DNA of 36,023 nt from an uncultured Muribaculaceae bacterium (GCA_910579675.1 CAJTUF010000024.1:1-36023); one strand, 5' to 3'; shown: positions 8,318 to 18,435, counted from the stretch's first letter. Program-made: numbers and translations. The notes: generated by a model not told the origin, from the letters alone.

Positions 8318-9649
8318 ATGGAAGGAAGCACCAGACTGCCCCTCACTGTCAATATCATATCGCTCGGCTGCTCTAAAAACCTTGTCGATGCCGAGCAACT
8401 CATGAAGTGTCTGGCCGACGCAGGCTGCAACGTGTTGTTCGACGCCCCTTACTCGAAGTTGCCGAAAGGATCGATTGTTGTCGTCAATACCTGCGGTTTC
8501 ATAGCCGATGCCAAGGAGGAAAGCATCAACACCCTCCTTGAGTGGGCTAAGACTAAGGAGCTTCACAGAAGTCATGTGGCTGAGGTAATAGCCATGGGCT
8601 GTCTGTCGCAGCGCTATCTCGACGAGCTTCCAGGCATGATGCCCGAGGTTGATCATTGGGTAGGCAAAAACGACTGGAAGTCGCTCGTGTCGCGCATCGC
8701 CCGGACGCATCCTGCCACTTCACCATACGACCGCGTCATAACCACCCCCCGGCATCACGCATATGTAAAGATAGCCGAGGGATGCGATCGTTTCTGCGCT
8801 TTCTGCGCCATCCCCATCATCACTGGTCGATTCCGTTCCCGCCCTCATGATGAGATCATAGCCGAAGTGAAGATGCTTGCAGCGCGTGGAGTGAGCGAGA
8901 TTAATGTCATAGCTCAGGATCTTTCAGCGTATGGCCGCGACCTGAATCCTGAACGTCAATCGTTGCTCGCCCGGCTGATTGATGCAATGGCCGATGTGGA
9001 AGGCATTGAGCGAATACGCCTCCATTATGCTTATCCCGCCGATTTCCCCATGGACATTCTTGATGTCATGGCTCGCCGCCCGAATGTGTGCAAATATCTT
9101 GATATCGCCCTTCAGCATATTTCCGATCCTGTGCTTGACAATATGCGACGCCACATATCAAGTGCTGAAACACGCGCACTATTGGCTGAAATCCGTAGGC
9201 GCGTGCCCGGAATACATATCCGCACAACACTTATGGTGGGTTTCCCCGGCGAAGGAGACAAGGAGTTTGACGAGTTGATGGCCTTCGTAGAGGAGCAGCG
9301 ATTTGAGCGAATGGGTGCCTTTGCCTATTGCGAGGAGGAGGACACGTATGCCGCGCGGCATCTCGACGACTCTATTCCCGACACCGTGAAGCAATCGCGC
9401 CTTGACCAACTCATGGCTTTGCAAGAAAAAATATCGCTTGAGATTCAAGAGTCAAAAGTAGGATCGACGATGCGGGTGGTGGTCGACCGCGAGGAACCCG
9501 ACTACTATATCGGTCGTACAGAATACGACTCTCCGGAAGTCGATCCTGAAGTTCTGATAGAAAAGCAACGTAAATTGAAGCGTGGCGAATATCTCGATGT
9601 GGAAATCACCTCTGCCCTACCCTTCGAGCTCATAGGCCGCCCTGTTTAA
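8318..9649 (+). CDS. rimO: Ribosomal protein uS12 methylthiotransferase RimO
   Basis: A 443-residue radical-SAM enzyme. It has the N-terminal MTTase domain with cysteines 18 (SLGCSKN), 59 (NTCGF) and 95 (AMGCLSQR). The radical-SAM cluster motif CDRFCAFC gives cysteines 156, 160 and 163. A C-terminal TRAM-like domain follows. SLGCSKNLVDAE and the length are typical of RimO rather than MiaB. It adds a methylthio group to the conserved Asp of ribosomal protein S12 using two 4Fe-4S clusters. The ATG at 8318 is used; a TTG at 8306 that overlaps the ftsY stop is possible but less likely. It lies 8 bases after ftsY and 9 bases before menF. Confidence 0.95.
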   Translation: MEGSTRLPLTVNIISLGCSKNLVDAEQLMKCLADAGCNVLFDAPYSKLPKGSIVVVNTCGFIADAKEESINTLLEWAKTKELHRSHVAEVIAMGCLSQRYLDELPGMMPEVDHWVGKNDWKSLVSRIARTHPATSPYDRVITTPRHHAYVKIAEGCDRFCAFCAIPIITGRFRSRPHDEIIAEVKMLAARGVSEINVIAQDLSAYGRDLNPERQSLLARLIDAMADVEGIERIRLHYAYPADFPMDILDVMARRPNVCKYLDIALQHISDPVLDNMRRHISSAETRALLAEIRRRVPGIHIRTTLMVGFPGEGDKEFDELMAFVEEQRFERMGAFAYCEEEDTYAARHLDDSIPDTVKQSRLDQLMALQEKISLEIQESKVGSTMRVVVDREEPDYYIGRTEYDSPEVDPEVLIEKQRKLKRGEYLDVEITSALPFELIGRPV

Positions 9650-9658
9650 AACACAGCA

Positions 9659-10822
9659 ATGCTCAACAAGGAGATACCGAATATATATAAGGAGGCCACC
9701 AAAAGAGCCATTGAGCTCAACCTCCCTTTTGCTCTATTTGCTCTGCCCGGGAGCGACGAATATCGCTTTTACGCATCGCGCCCCGATGAAGATGATTACA
9801 ATGCTGTCAACGACAGCATCACTACCTGCGACTCCTTTTTTATAACACGGTTTGCCCAGCCCATCGGTGGAGGATCTATGATCAAGGCCGAGCTGTCGGC
9901 CGAAGAGGTCGTTGCGCTTCCGTCCGACACCGAGCCATGGCCCGGCCCGGAACTTACCGCCCGCCCCACCTCCACATCCTACGCCAACTATTATGCGCAG
10001 ATACGCACATTCCGTCATGCGATAGGGCGTCGTAAAGTGACAAAGGCCGTGCTTTCGCGCAGGATTGTTGCCGAATCGACTCTTGATCCTTTCGACCTTG
10101 CGTCAAGATATTTCGATCTTTGCCCCGGCACATTCAGGGCGCTTTATTTCACCCAGGAAACCGGCTTATGGCTCACAGCAACTCCCGAGCTCCTGCTGTC
10201 GGCCCACAAGGACTCCGACGACGATTCTCCAGTTGCCTTCGAGACTATGTCGCTGGCAGGTACCCGCGTCCCTTCTCCCGATGCTTCGTGGGATGAGAAA
10301 AACCGGCTCGAACATCTCACCGTGCTCGATTTTATCCGCGACATATTCACAAACGAAGGGCTGCAGCCAGAAGTGCATGAAGCGGAGCTCGTGCCATTTG
10401 GCGGAATAGAGCATTTATGCCACCGCATCACCGCATCGGGCCATTGCAATGTCTTCAATCTCATCGACCGCATGTCGCCGACACCTGCACTCGGCGGTTA
10501 TCCTGCCGATGCCGCGATCAAGTTGATAAGCGACACCGAGCTCCACAATCGTTATTGCTATGGCGGCGTGGTTGGCGTGATTTCTGAAAATGATCTGCGG
10601 GCCTATGTCAACCTCCGATGTGTGCTCCTTTCGCCCGACTTATCGGCAAAAGGGGGCATGAAACTCAATATCTTTGCCGGTGGTGGAATAATGAAAGATT
10701 CCAATCCCAAGCGTGAATGGGTCGAAGCGGCAAGCAAGGCTATGCCACTTTTTTCAATCATCTCTCCCGACGATCCGGAAGTGATAAAGCATATCCCGGC
10801 CGGTTGGGCAGATCTGAAGTAA
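9659..10822 (+). CDS. menF: Isochorismate synthase (MenF type)
   Basis: A 387-residue chorismate-utilising enzyme. Recognisable family blocks are KAVLSRR (with Lys129 as the probable general base), TATPELLL, ETMSLAGT, SPTPALGGYP and the C-terminal AGGGIMKDSNPKREW. It converts chorismate to isochorismate, the first committed step to menaquinone, the respiratory quinone of Bacteroidales. The related salicylate or anthranilate synthases are less likely given the overall match and the menaquinone need. The N-terminal third is poorly conserved, as usual for the family. It is the last gene of the ftsY-rimO-menF operon; no other men gene lies in the window. It ends 27 bases before a strong terminator stem. 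Confidence 0.88.
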   Translation: MLNKEIPNIYKEATKRAIELNLPFALFALPGSDEYRFYASRPDEDDYNAVNDSITTCDSFFITRFAQPIGGGSMIKAELSAEEVVALPSDTEPWPGPELTARPTSTSYANYYAQIRTFRHAIGRRKVTKAVLSRRIVAESTLDPFDLASRYFDLCPGTFRALYFTQETGLWLTATPELLLSAHKDSDDDSPVAFETMSLAGTRVPSPDASWDEKNRLEHLTVLDFIRDIFTNEGLQPEVHEAELVPFGGIEHLCHRITASGHCNVFNLIDRMSPTPALGGYPADAAIKLISDTELHNRYCYGGVVGVISENDLRAYVNLRCVLLSPDLSAKGGMKLNIFAGGGIMKDSNPKREWVEAASKAMPLFSIISPDDPEVIKHIPAGWADLK

Positions 10823-10849
10823 CCCTCTGCATCGCCGCCAAGCATATCA

Positions 10850-10894
10850 TAATAAGATAGCCTGCTCCCGATTTGAGAGCAGGCTATCTTATTA
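10850..10894. terminator. Bidirectional intrinsic terminator between menF and malQ
   Basis: Perfect 18-bp inverted repeat, arms 10850-10867 and 10877-10894, with a 9-base loop. The A/T-rich outer stem provides a U run in either direction. It lies between convergent menF and malQ and can end both. Confidence 0.8.
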
Positions 10895-10909
10895 CGGAAT
10901 CAACTGGCC

Positions 10910-13606
10910 TTAGCGCCCGGAGGTGGCTATCATTGTGCGCAGGCGTCCATTGAATTCCGTGGCCTGCTGAAGCTCCTCAAGCGTGAGGTGCATACGGTAA
11001 CGCCAGTAGTGATGGGGATTGGATGGATCATTGATCACCTCTTCCCACGGATTGTTGCGTCGCATCTGCCCGTCAATCGAAAGATAGTCCTGCAGCGGAA
11101 GGATGCAGAGCATAGAGGGACTGTGGAGATGGCTGTCGACAATCATGGAGCATACCCACGGCTCGGCATAAAACGGTGCCTCTCCAGGCTGATAGAGCAT
11201 ATGATTGAAAAATGCCTGACTCGCCGCATGGTCGGCCTCCCACCATCCCCGGATACCGGGCATATCGTGGGTGGATGTGGCACACACCGACAGATAGGGG
11301 TATGTGGCGGGATCGCCAAATTGGCGCGCCGGATCCTTGGGCATACGCTGTATTTCGAGAGCAAGGATGCTCAGGCTATCCATGACCGAAGGCACACAGG
11401 CGGGAATCATACCGAGATCCTCAGCGCAGGTGAGCATATCGGTAGCCTCGATGATTGGTGGAAGTTTCTCCATGGCTTTGCTGCGCCAGAAGGCATCGTT
11501 GCGGCGGTAGAAGAAATCATCGTAAAGGCGGTTGAAGCAATTGCGCTCATAATCATTGAGCGCCTGATATGCCACGGTGGTTTGCGCGGCGATACGCGGG
11601 TGCCACATATTCTTGCGGTAAGGGTCGGGCACAAAGAGCACTTGATCAATAAGATCTTGGAGGGGAGCTACAAGATTGCGGTCAGATGAATCTGCGGGAA
11701 GCGACTCTCCCCATTCAGCCAGAGCCTTCTGAGTAGAATATTCGGTTTTCAGTTCGTAGCGCCCTGCACCGATGGAGTTGAGGAAACGGGCCTTCACCTC
11801 ATCGGCACGATCGCCAAAGAAATCGGGAAGTGTCCACTCGGCTATATACGGACGGCAGTTGACCTCTGGATTAAGATTAAATCCGTAGTTATCGATAAGT
11901 TCCTGCTCGGTAAACGGTAACGCAGGATTAAACACACCAAGCAATCCATGAAGCTGGTCGAGCGGAATCTGCCATATACGGAAAAATCCGAGCACATGGT
12001 CTATACGGTAAGCGTCGAAATATCGGGCCATGTTGCGGAAACGGTCTTTCCACCACTGGTAATTGTCGCGCGCCATCGCATCCCAATTATAGGTAGGGAA
12101 GCCCCAGTTCTGTCCGTTTACCGCAAAGTCGTCGGGAGGGGCTCCGGCAGAAGCATCGAGATTGAACAGTTCTGGATTAAGCCACGCATCGACACTATTG
12201 CGCGAGATACCGATAGGGATATCGCCTTTAAGAGCCACCCCTTTGGAGTGGGCGTAATCACGGGCCGATCTAAGCTGACGGTCGAGATGGTACTGGATAA
12301 AGTAGACCAACTGTATCTCAGCTATATTGGCATCAATGAAATCGGCTATGCGGGCAGGATCGTAGGTGGCATATTCCCCCCAACGGCTCATGTCGGCTGT
12401 GACGTAACGGTCGCGCAACACACAAAAGGCAGCATAGGGTGTAAGCCAATGTTTGTTGGCCTCTACAAATGCAGTAAACTCCTCGCTCACCACAGTCGCC
12501 GGGCCATCCTGATCAAAGAGCTCGCGCATATATTCCATCTTCAGAGCAAAAGCGGCTTCATAGTCTACCGCATCCTTCGACTGCAATGCCCTGCGACATT
12601 CCTCATAATACTCTCTGCGGGCCGGGTTCTGCAGCCGTCCCGCCTCCGCGGGGCGCAGATAGAGCGGATGAAGAGCAAACGAGGATATGGAGTTGTAGGG
12701 ATATGAATCAGTCCACTTGCCTGTCATGTTGGTGTCATTGACCGGGAGAAGTTGAATGATGCGTTGTCCAGTTGCAGCGGCCCAGTCAGCCATAGCCTTG
12801 ATGTCTGAGAAGTCGCCTGTGCCGAAATCGTCGTCAGATCGGAGAGAGAACACAGGGATTGCTACACCTGCTCCACGCCACAATGGCATCGGTGCATGGA
12901 CTGTGAGGCCCGACAATATGATGGCTCCTCCGCGATCGGGCGCTTCCGCGAGTATGAAAGTGCGGTTTGAACGAGGCTCCCACGACACCACTTCGCCGGT
13001 CTTTCTCTTTTTTATGAGGAATTTGTATTCAAATCTCTCAACCGGTTCATCAATCGTAAATGAAGCACGCCACAAGGGATAAGAGGCATCTGAGCACTCC
13101 AAAGCCTCTTCGGGATTCCATGATCCAAGTGCAGGAATAGAGCCCGCGATGGCCAACACACAGTCGGAAGGCACAACAGGGGCTGATGCCTCAATGACAA
13201 TGGTTCCCGGCTCTGCAATGATCGGTTCTCCACGGCTGTAGTCGGGCCTGCGGCACACGCAGTCGGTGAAGAGTGTGGAGAGATATGGCGCATCAGAAGG
13301 ACGATCGCGCCACGCGTCATAAAGCTCAAGGCTTGCAGTAGCAGCATCGACTGCAGGTACGAAATGTCCTTTCCACTCCTTTCGGAGCTGACTGCCATCG
13401 TGGCCAACCACTATATAGGTATATTCCATCTGTTCAACGCTCCTGAGGTCAGCGCAGGCAAGCTCGATATGCCATATCGAGGTGCCGGGCAGCATGGCCA
13501 TTGGCAGTGGATGAACCGAATCAGGTCCGTCGAGTGGTCGGGAGAGGCATAGAGCCAGCGACTCGCCCCACACGGTGTGGTAGTCGACGTTAAATGATAT
13601 TTTCAT
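10910..13606 (-). CDS. malQ: 4-alpha-glucanotransferase with N-terminal CBM20 domains (GH77, DPE2-like)
   Basis: An 898-residue amylomaltase. Residues about 1-105 and 134-230 look like two CBM20 starch-binding modules; the second contains the CBM20 pattern AGSIPALGSWNPEEAL. The GH77 catalytic barrel follows from about 245. The catalytic residues can be placed: nucleophile Asp536 in RIDHVLGFFR, acid/base Glu729 in CAEDLG, and Asp781 in STHDMPG. It transfers alpha-1,4-glucan chains between malto-oligosaccharides, releasing glucose, in cytoplasmic maltose and glycogen metabolism. No signal peptide is visible. The start at 13606 (MKISFNVDYHT) fits the family; an upstream in-frame start at 13645 would add a non-conserved stretch. 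It lies 47 bases downstream of nrdJ on the same strand, so they may be co-transcribed, although their functions are unrelated. Confidence 0.94.
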   Translation of the reverse strand: MKISFNVDYHTVWGESLALCLSRPLDGPDSVHPLPMAMLPGTSIWHIELACADLRSVEQMEYTYIVVGHDGSQLRKEWKGHFVPAVDAATASLELYDAWRDRPSDAPYLSTLFTDCVCRRPDYSRGEPIIAEPGTIVIEASAPVVPSDCVLAIAGSIPALGSWNPEEALECSDASYPLWRASFTIDEPVERFEYKFLIKKRKTGEVVSWEPRSNRTFILAEAPDRGGAIILSGLTVHAPMPLWRGAGVAIPVFSLRSDDDFGTGDFSDIKAMADWAAATGQRIIQLLPVNDTNMTGKWTDSYPYNSISSFALHPLYLRPAEAGRLQNPARREYYEECRRALQSKDAVDYEAAFALKMEYMRELFDQDGPATVVSEEFTAFVEANKHWLTPYAAFCVLRDRYVTADMSRWGEYATYDPARIADFIDANIAEIQLVYFIQYHLDRQLRSARDYAHSKGVALKGDIPIGISRNSVDAWLNPELFNLDASAGAPPDDFAVNGQNWGFPTYNWDAMARDNYQWWKDRFRNMARYFDAYRIDHVLGFFRIWQIPLDQLHGLLGVFNPALPFTEQELIDNYGFNLNPEVNCRPYIAEWTLPDFFGDRADEVKARFLNSIGAGRYELKTEYSTQKALAEWGESLPADSSDRNLVAPLQDLIDQVLFVPDPYRKNMWHPRIAAQTTVAYQALNDYERNCFNRLYDDFFYRRNDAFWRSKAMEKLPPIIEATDMLTCAEDLGMIPACVPSVMDSLSILALEIQRMPKDPARQFGDPATYPYLSVCATSTHDMPGIRGWWEADHAASQAFFNHMLYQPGEAPFYAEPWVCSMIVDSHLHSPSMLCILPLQDYLSIDGQMRRNNPWEEVINDPSNPHHYWRYRMHLTLEELQQATEFNGRLRTMIATSGR

Positions 13607-13653
13607 GATGTATAGAAAGTGTAAGTATGATATAATCTCGGTCAACTATTGTA

Positions 13654-16200
13654 TTAGCCACACCGCGAGGCTCCGCAAGAGGTGCATATCAGGCAACCTT
13701 CCTGATACACCAGGCTCTCGCTGCCGCAGTTGGGGCACTTCTGTCCGGCAGCTTTGGTGCCGTTGGGCAGATATTTTTTTAGCGCGCGCTCCACTCCCAT
13801 CTTCCAGGTGTTGATCGACTGGCTGTCGAGTTCAAGACCTCCTACGAGTTTAAGCACCTGATCAATAGGCATGCCGTAACGAAGCACTCCCGATATGAGC
13901 TTTGCATAATTCCAATATTCGGGATTAAACTTATCGGAGAGACCTTCAATGGTGGTCTTGTATCCGCGCTTGTTTATAAACTGGAAGTCGTAGCGCTTGT
14001 TGCCTTTATCGTCGACAGCTTTTATAATCTTGCCGTGGCTCACTGACTTGGGGCAGAAGATACCGTCTTCGTCGTCGGCAAGGCCTGTGAAAATCTCGTA
14101 AGGCTTTCCATCGACAAGACCTACAAACGCAATCCATTTCTCCTTATTATTTTGGAATCGGACCACATCGGCTTCGAGCTCGTTAGGACGCTTGGTGAGT
14201 ATCACCGGCTCTGCAAGGGGGTGAGGGGCTTGATCCTTGTTCCCTTTCTTTTTGTCAATAGCCACAAGTACTCCGGCACGCGATCCGTCGCGGTATACCG
14301 TACAGCCCTTGCACCCAGAGCGCCACGCTTCGACATAGAGGCGGTTTACGAGAGCCTCATCAACATCATTAGGCAGATTGATGGTGACCGATATCGAATG
14401 ATCGACCCATTTCTGTACTGCCCCCTGCATCCTCACCTTTTCGAGCCAGTCTACATCTGCACTTGTTGCCCCTGCATAAGGGGAGCGGGCCACAAGATCG
14501 TCGAGCTCTTCCTGAGTGTAATCCTGCCGAGGTTCCAGACCGAGAGTCTTCATCCATGTGATGAACTTAGGATGATATACCACATACTCCTCAAACGCAT
14601 CGCCGCTCTCGTCAACAAAATCCACTCTGACTGAGGTGTCGTTGGGATTGACTTTACGACGACGTTTGTAAACGGGAAGGAACACCGGCTCAATACCGGA
14701 GGTGGTCTGGGTCATGAGCGACGTAGTGCCGGTGGGAGCTATCGTGAGACACGCTATGTTGCGGCGTCCATGCCGCTCCATATCGGCCACAAGGTCGGGA
14801 TCGGCTTCGCGAAGACGCGCCATAAACGGATTTGACTTCTCACGCTCTGCATCGAAAATGCTGAATGCTCCACGCTCCTTAGCCAATTCAACCGATGATC
14901 TGTAAGCGGCGAGAGCTACTGTCCGATGCACTTCGACCGACTTTTCGGTTGCTTCGGGAGTGCCATAGCGGAGGCCGAGGGCTGCAATCATGTCACCCTC
15001 TCCGGTAGTGCCAACGCCGGTACGTCGCCCGAGAAGAGTTTTGGCTCGTATCTTACGCCATAGATGCATCTCGGTGGTCTTCACCTCGGCTGTTTCCGGA
15101 TCACTCTCGATTTTGTCGATTATAAGGTCAATCTTTTCGGTTTCAAGATCGATTATATCGTCCATGATGCGCTGGGCTTTGGCCACATGGCTACGCAGGA
15201 GATCGAGATCGAGGTATGCCTCCGGAGTAAACGGATTGACCACATAGCTGTAGAGATTGATGGCCAAAAGTCGGCAACTATCGTAAGGACAGAGCGGTAT
15301 CTCGCCGCAAGGATTGGTGGAAATGGTGCGGAATCCGAGGTCGGCATAACAATCGGGCAGGCTCTCACGGGTAATCGTATCCCAGAAAAGCACGCCTGGT
15401 TCGGCACTTTTCCATGCGTTGTGCACTATTTTGGCCCAAAGCTGGGAAGCGTCAACATCTTGTGTGAAGAGTGGCGAATCACTATCGGTAGGGAATTTCT
15501 GTTCATATGCCGTGCCGTCGATTGCCGCCCGCATGAAGTCGTCGTCGATACGCACCGACACATTGGCGCCTGTCACCTTGCCTTCCACAAGCTTGGCGTC
15601 GATAAACTTCTCAGCGTCGGGATGCTTGATGCTCACTGTGAGCATCAAGGCTCCACGGCGTCCATCCTGCGCTACTTCGCGGGTGGAATTTGAATATCGC
15701 TCCATAAACGGCACAAGGCCGGTAGAGGTAAGAGCCGAATTTTTCACAGGCATCCCCTTGGGCCGGATGTGGGTAAGGTCGTGGCCCACTCCTCCGCGGC
15801 GCTTCATAAGCTGCACCTGCTCCTCGTCGATTTTTATCACACCGCCATACGAGTCAGGCTTGCCGTCGAGCCCTACCACAAAGCAGTTGCTCAGCGAAGC
15901 CACCTGATAGCTGTTGCCTATTCCGGTCATTGGCGAACCCTGCGGAACAATATAACGGAAGTGGTCGAGCAACGCAAATATCTCGTCATGGCTCATCGGA
16001 TTGGGATAATTTTCTTCTATCCTTGCAAGCTCCGAGGCAATGCGATGATGCATGTCGGCCGGCGACTGTTCGTAGATATTACCGAAAGAGTCTTTTAAAG
16101 CATATTTGCTCACCCACACGCGGGCGGCAAGCTCATCGCCATCAAAGTAGCGGAGCGAGGCATCGTAGGCCTGATCGTAGGTGTATGTCGGGCGTTCCAC
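13654..16200 (-). CDS. nrdJ: Adenosylcobalamin-dependent (class II) ribonucleotide reductase
   Basis: An 848-residue class II ribonucleotide reductase that makes deoxyribonucleotides with B12 instead of an oxygen-dependent radical subunit. The active site is NPCGE (Asn296, Cys298, Glu300), with Cys298 the thiyl radical site. The redox cysteines are 106 (LSNCF) and 309 (DSCR), spaced as in known class II enzymes. The loop APTGTTS is also present. The C-terminal extension ends in a zinc-ribbon-like CPNCG...CTSCG that probably carries the shuttle cysteines. The start is a GTG at 16200: the frame has no ATG between it and the upstream in-frame stop, and family members begin just here (MExxTYTYxxA). 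The upstream 248 bases hold no recognisable cobalamin riboswitch. Confidence 0.95.
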   Translation of the reverse strand: MERPTYTYDQAYDASLRYFDGDELAARVWVSKYALKDSFGNIYEQSPADMHHRIASELARIEENYPNPMSHDEIFALLDHFRYIVPQGSPMTGIGNSYQVASLSNCFVVGLDGKPDSYGGVIKIDEEQVQLMKRRGGVGHDLTHIRPKGMPVKNSALTSTGLVPFMERYSNSTREVAQDGRRGALMLTVSIKHPDAEKFIDAKLVEGKVTGANVSVRIDDDFMRAAIDGTAYEQKFPTDSDSPLFTQDVDASQLWAKIVHNAWKSAEPGVLFWDTITRESLPDCYADLGFRTISTNPCGEIPLCPYDSCRLLAINLYSYVVNPFTPEAYLDLDLLRSHVAKAQRIMDDIIDLETEKIDLIIDKIESDPETAEVKTTEMHLWRKIRAKTLLGRRTGVGTTGEGDMIAALGLRYGTPEATEKSVEVHRTVALAAYRSSVELAKERGAFSIFDAEREKSNPFMARLREADPDLVADMERHGRRNIACLTIAPTGTTSLMTQTTSGIEPVFLPVYKRRRKVNPNDTSVRVDFVDESGDAFEEYVVYHPKFITWMKTLGLEPRQDYTQEELDDLVARSPYAGATSADVDWLEKVRMQGAVQKWVDHSISVTINLPNDVDEALVNRLYVEAWRSGCKGCTVYRDGSRAGVLVAIDKKKGNKDQAPHPLAEPVILTKRPNELEADVVRFQNNKEKWIAFVGLVDGKPYEIFTGLADDEDGIFCPKSVSHGKIIKAVDDKGNKRYDFQFINKRGYKTTIEGLSDKFNPEYWNYAKLISGVLRYGMPIDQVLKLVGGLELDSQSINTWKMGVERALKKYLPNGTKAAGQKCPNCGSESLVYQEGCLICTSCGASRCG

Positions 16201-16263
16201 CTTCTGTATTATTATATATCTGAGGTTAATGGATTGGTTTTAGCTTATGACTTAAGCGTCATG

Positions 16264-16304
16264 CAAAGATGGCATTTTTTTTGCAATCCTCTCCAATCGG
16301 AGAG
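16264..16304 (-). promoter_or_regulatory. Weak promoter with palindrome upstream of nrdJ
   Basis: Minus-strand CATCTTTG (16271 down to 16264) is one mismatch from TAnnTTTG. A TTGG (16296 down to 16293) lies 21 bases upstream and could be the -33 box. A perfect palindrome CTCTCC-AATC-GGAGAG (16289-16304) overlaps that -33 position, so it could be an operator. It does not resemble the NrdR box that I know. The rest of 16201-16448 shows no recognisable element. Confidence 0.35.
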
Positions 16305-16448
16305 TAATTATTTTGGGCGATTGTTGATAAGTTTTCCAATGGTCAAAGCCAAGCACCTAAGCAGCAACAAGATGCTTCAACAGGCAAATCGACCAGCCAT
16401 GTCAAAACACAAATCCCTTGATACAGCAGAGGCGATTATTATTGAAAA

Positions 16449-18341
16449 CTATTGGTTGAGCCGCTTCACCTCATCTACGTCGGGTATGGCGTGGATATCG
16501 TCAATCACGGCATGAAGTTCATCGGCCGAATGAACTCCGAAAGATATGGTCACCGTCGATATGTCGTCGGAGGTAGAGGTTGAGATGGAGTTGATTGAGA
16601 GCCCGAGCCGGTTGGTAATGGTATCGACCAAATCGACAAACAGGTGAAATCGATCGACCGCCTTCACAACAATCGTCACAGGATAGAGTGTTCCGTCGGG
16701 GGTGAAATCAACCGCCACTATATTATCTCCTTTCTGCGATGCGAGGCTTATAGCCTCTTTACAATCGCGCTTATGGAGAGTCACGGTCTGATCGTCGTCA
16801 TCATCGTCGGCTTTGAAGCCAACGATCTCTTCGCCAGGTATGGGGTTGCAAATACCACATAAATGATAGCGCGGCTTGGGAAGCGAATCCAGATACTCGG
16901 CAATCTCCTTCTTGGCCTTATATGACACGCAGGCATCCAACCAGTCGGCTCGTGGATGGCTCATCGGATCTGTGAATATTTCAACAACGTCGCCTCTCCG
17001 CAACGGCGACTTCACCGATGCGAGAAAACCGTTGACCCTGGCATATTTGGCATGGAGGGCAAGTTCGGGACTCACCTCATAGGCAAAATCAATGATGGTG
17101 GATTTCTGTGGAAGCACCACCGGCTCGCCGGTAGGAGTAAAAGTCATGATATCGTCGTTGTAGAACGACGACACCACCTTTTCTATAAAATTTGAGCCAT
17201 CGGATCCCTGTGCGGCAATATCGCGCAAAATGCCTCTGAATTTTTCAATCCAACGCGCTATGGTATCCTCGTCGGCTGCACGCTCGGCCACACATCCGAG
17301 CTGAGAGTCTCTCACCATGCGCTCCGAACTGATATGCACCTCCTGCCATCGACCGAAATCGGCCAGTAGTTTTACATGGAAACTCTGATAACCATTCTCC
17401 TTGGGTGCATCAATGTAGTTGATGATCCCGCCCGGTTTCTCCATAAAACGATCAGTTAGAGCTGAATATATTTTCAGCGCCATATCTTTTTCTTTCACTC
17501 CTTCGGGAGTGCTGAAAATCACGTCGGTGAAATGTCGGTATTTGAGATGGTTGAAATCATCGCCATACTTGTGCATCTTGCGCCAGATACTGTAAGGCTC
17601 GCGATACTCCACCACTACTTCGGCTTTTATACCGGCATCGCTGAGCACCTCCCTTATCTGATCGGCAAACCGGCTGAGACGGACCGCCTGAGCAGCCTCG
17701 TCATCGGCTATCATCTTACGCAACTCCTCAAATTCATGGGGGCAACGGAAGCGGAAACTCAGATTTTCAAGCTCGGTCTTGACGCGATAGAGACCAAGGC
17801 GCGTGGCAAGCGGCGCATAGAAATAGTCGGTCTCGCCCGCTATTTTCATCTGTTTGTCGGGACGCATCGACGACAGAGTGCGCATATTATGGAGGCGGTC
17901 GGCCAACTTGACAAGAAGCGCGCGAATGTCGTATTTCACCGACATCAGCATCTGACGGTAATTGTCGACCTGTTTTGACTCATCGTAATGCTCCTTTTTC
18001 TGTTTTGTCACCACCTGAACCAGAAAAGCAATATCGTCGCCAAAACGCTCCCTTATCTCTTCGATAGTGTGTGGCGTATCTTCCACCACGTCATGCAGGA
18101 AACACGCCGCCACAGGATTGACACCGAGCATCAGTTCTTCGGCTGCAATGGTTGCCACCGCAATTGGATGAAGGATATATGGCTCGCCAGTTTTTCGCTT
18201 CTGATCCTTATGAGCTTCGCGGGCAAAAGAAAAAGCATCGCGCATGACAGCCATCTCCTGCGGAGTGACCCGCTGGGCCATTACATGAAACACATGGTCG
18301 GCTCGTTGCTGGATGATGTCAGCGTATTCGTCGTGTCGCAT
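16449..18341 (-). CDS. spoT: Long RelA/SpoT homologue with intact ppGpp hydrolase and degenerate synthetase
   Basis: A 630-residue RSH protein. The hydrolase domain is intact: ILHP (His58), HDVVED (83-88) and KLADRLHNMRT (Asp148) supply the metal-binding HD site. The synthetase domain has lost key residues. The GRxK signature is replaced (VEYREPYSIW), the catalytic Asp/Arg strand usually read as YDLxAxR is KYRHFTDVIF, and ExQIRT is EVHISS. A TGS domain (starting MTFTPTGEPVVLP), the histidine-containing region and a C-terminal ACT domain follow. It probably degrades (p)ppGpp in the cytoplasm. I start at the ATG at 18341; an upstream start at 18395 would overlap a -7 element. The loss of synthesis is inferred from residues only. 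Confidence 0.92.
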   Translation of the reverse strand: MRHDEYADIIQQRADHVFHVMAQRVTPQEMAVMRDAFSFAREAHKDQKRKTGEPYILHPIAVATIAAEELMLGVNPVAACFLHDVVEDTPHTIEEIRERFGDDIAFLVQVVTKQKKEHYDESKQVDNYRQMLMSVKYDIRALLVKLADRLHNMRTLSSMRPDKQMKIAGETDYFYAPLATRLGLYRVKTELENLSFRFRCPHEFEELRKMIADDEAAQAVRLSRFADQIREVLSDAGIKAEVVVEYREPYSIWRKMHKYGDDFNHLKYRHFTDVIFSTPEGVKEKDMALKIYSALTDRFMEKPGGIINYIDAPKENGYQSFHVKLLADFGRWQEVHISSERMVRDSQLGCVAERAADEDTIARWIEKFRGILRDIAAQGSDGSNFIEKVVSSFYNDDIMTFTPTGEPVVLPQKSTIIDFAYEVSPELALHAKYARVNGFLASVKSPLRRGDVVEIFTDPMSHPRADWLDACVSYKAKKEIAEYLDSLPKPRYHLCGICNPIPGEEIVGFKADDDDDDQTVTLHKRDCKEAISLASQKGDNIVAVDFTPDGTLYPVTIVVKAVDRFHLFVDLVDTITNRLGLSINSISTSTSDDISTVTISFGVHSADELHAVIDDIHAIPDVDEVKRLNQ

Positions 18342-18372
18342 ATTGGAAGATTGGGGTGAGGTGGTGATTTTG

Positions 18373-18380
18373 CAAAAATA
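18373..18380 (-). promoter_or_regulatory. Bacteroidetes -7 element for the spoT-type gene
   Basis: Minus-strand TATTTTTG (18380 down to 18373) fits TAnnTTTG and lies 31 bases before the ATG at 18341. No good -33 is seen. Confidence 0.4.
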
Positions 18381-18435
18381 GGCAAAAATCCCCACAGTGT
18401 CACGTCAAGCCACCACAAAATGCAATGGCTGCGTT

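Noticed and set aside
16201..16448. Cobalamin riboswitch upstream of the B12-dependent reductase
   Set aside because: No B12 box or the expected junction pattern could be found by eye on the minus strand.
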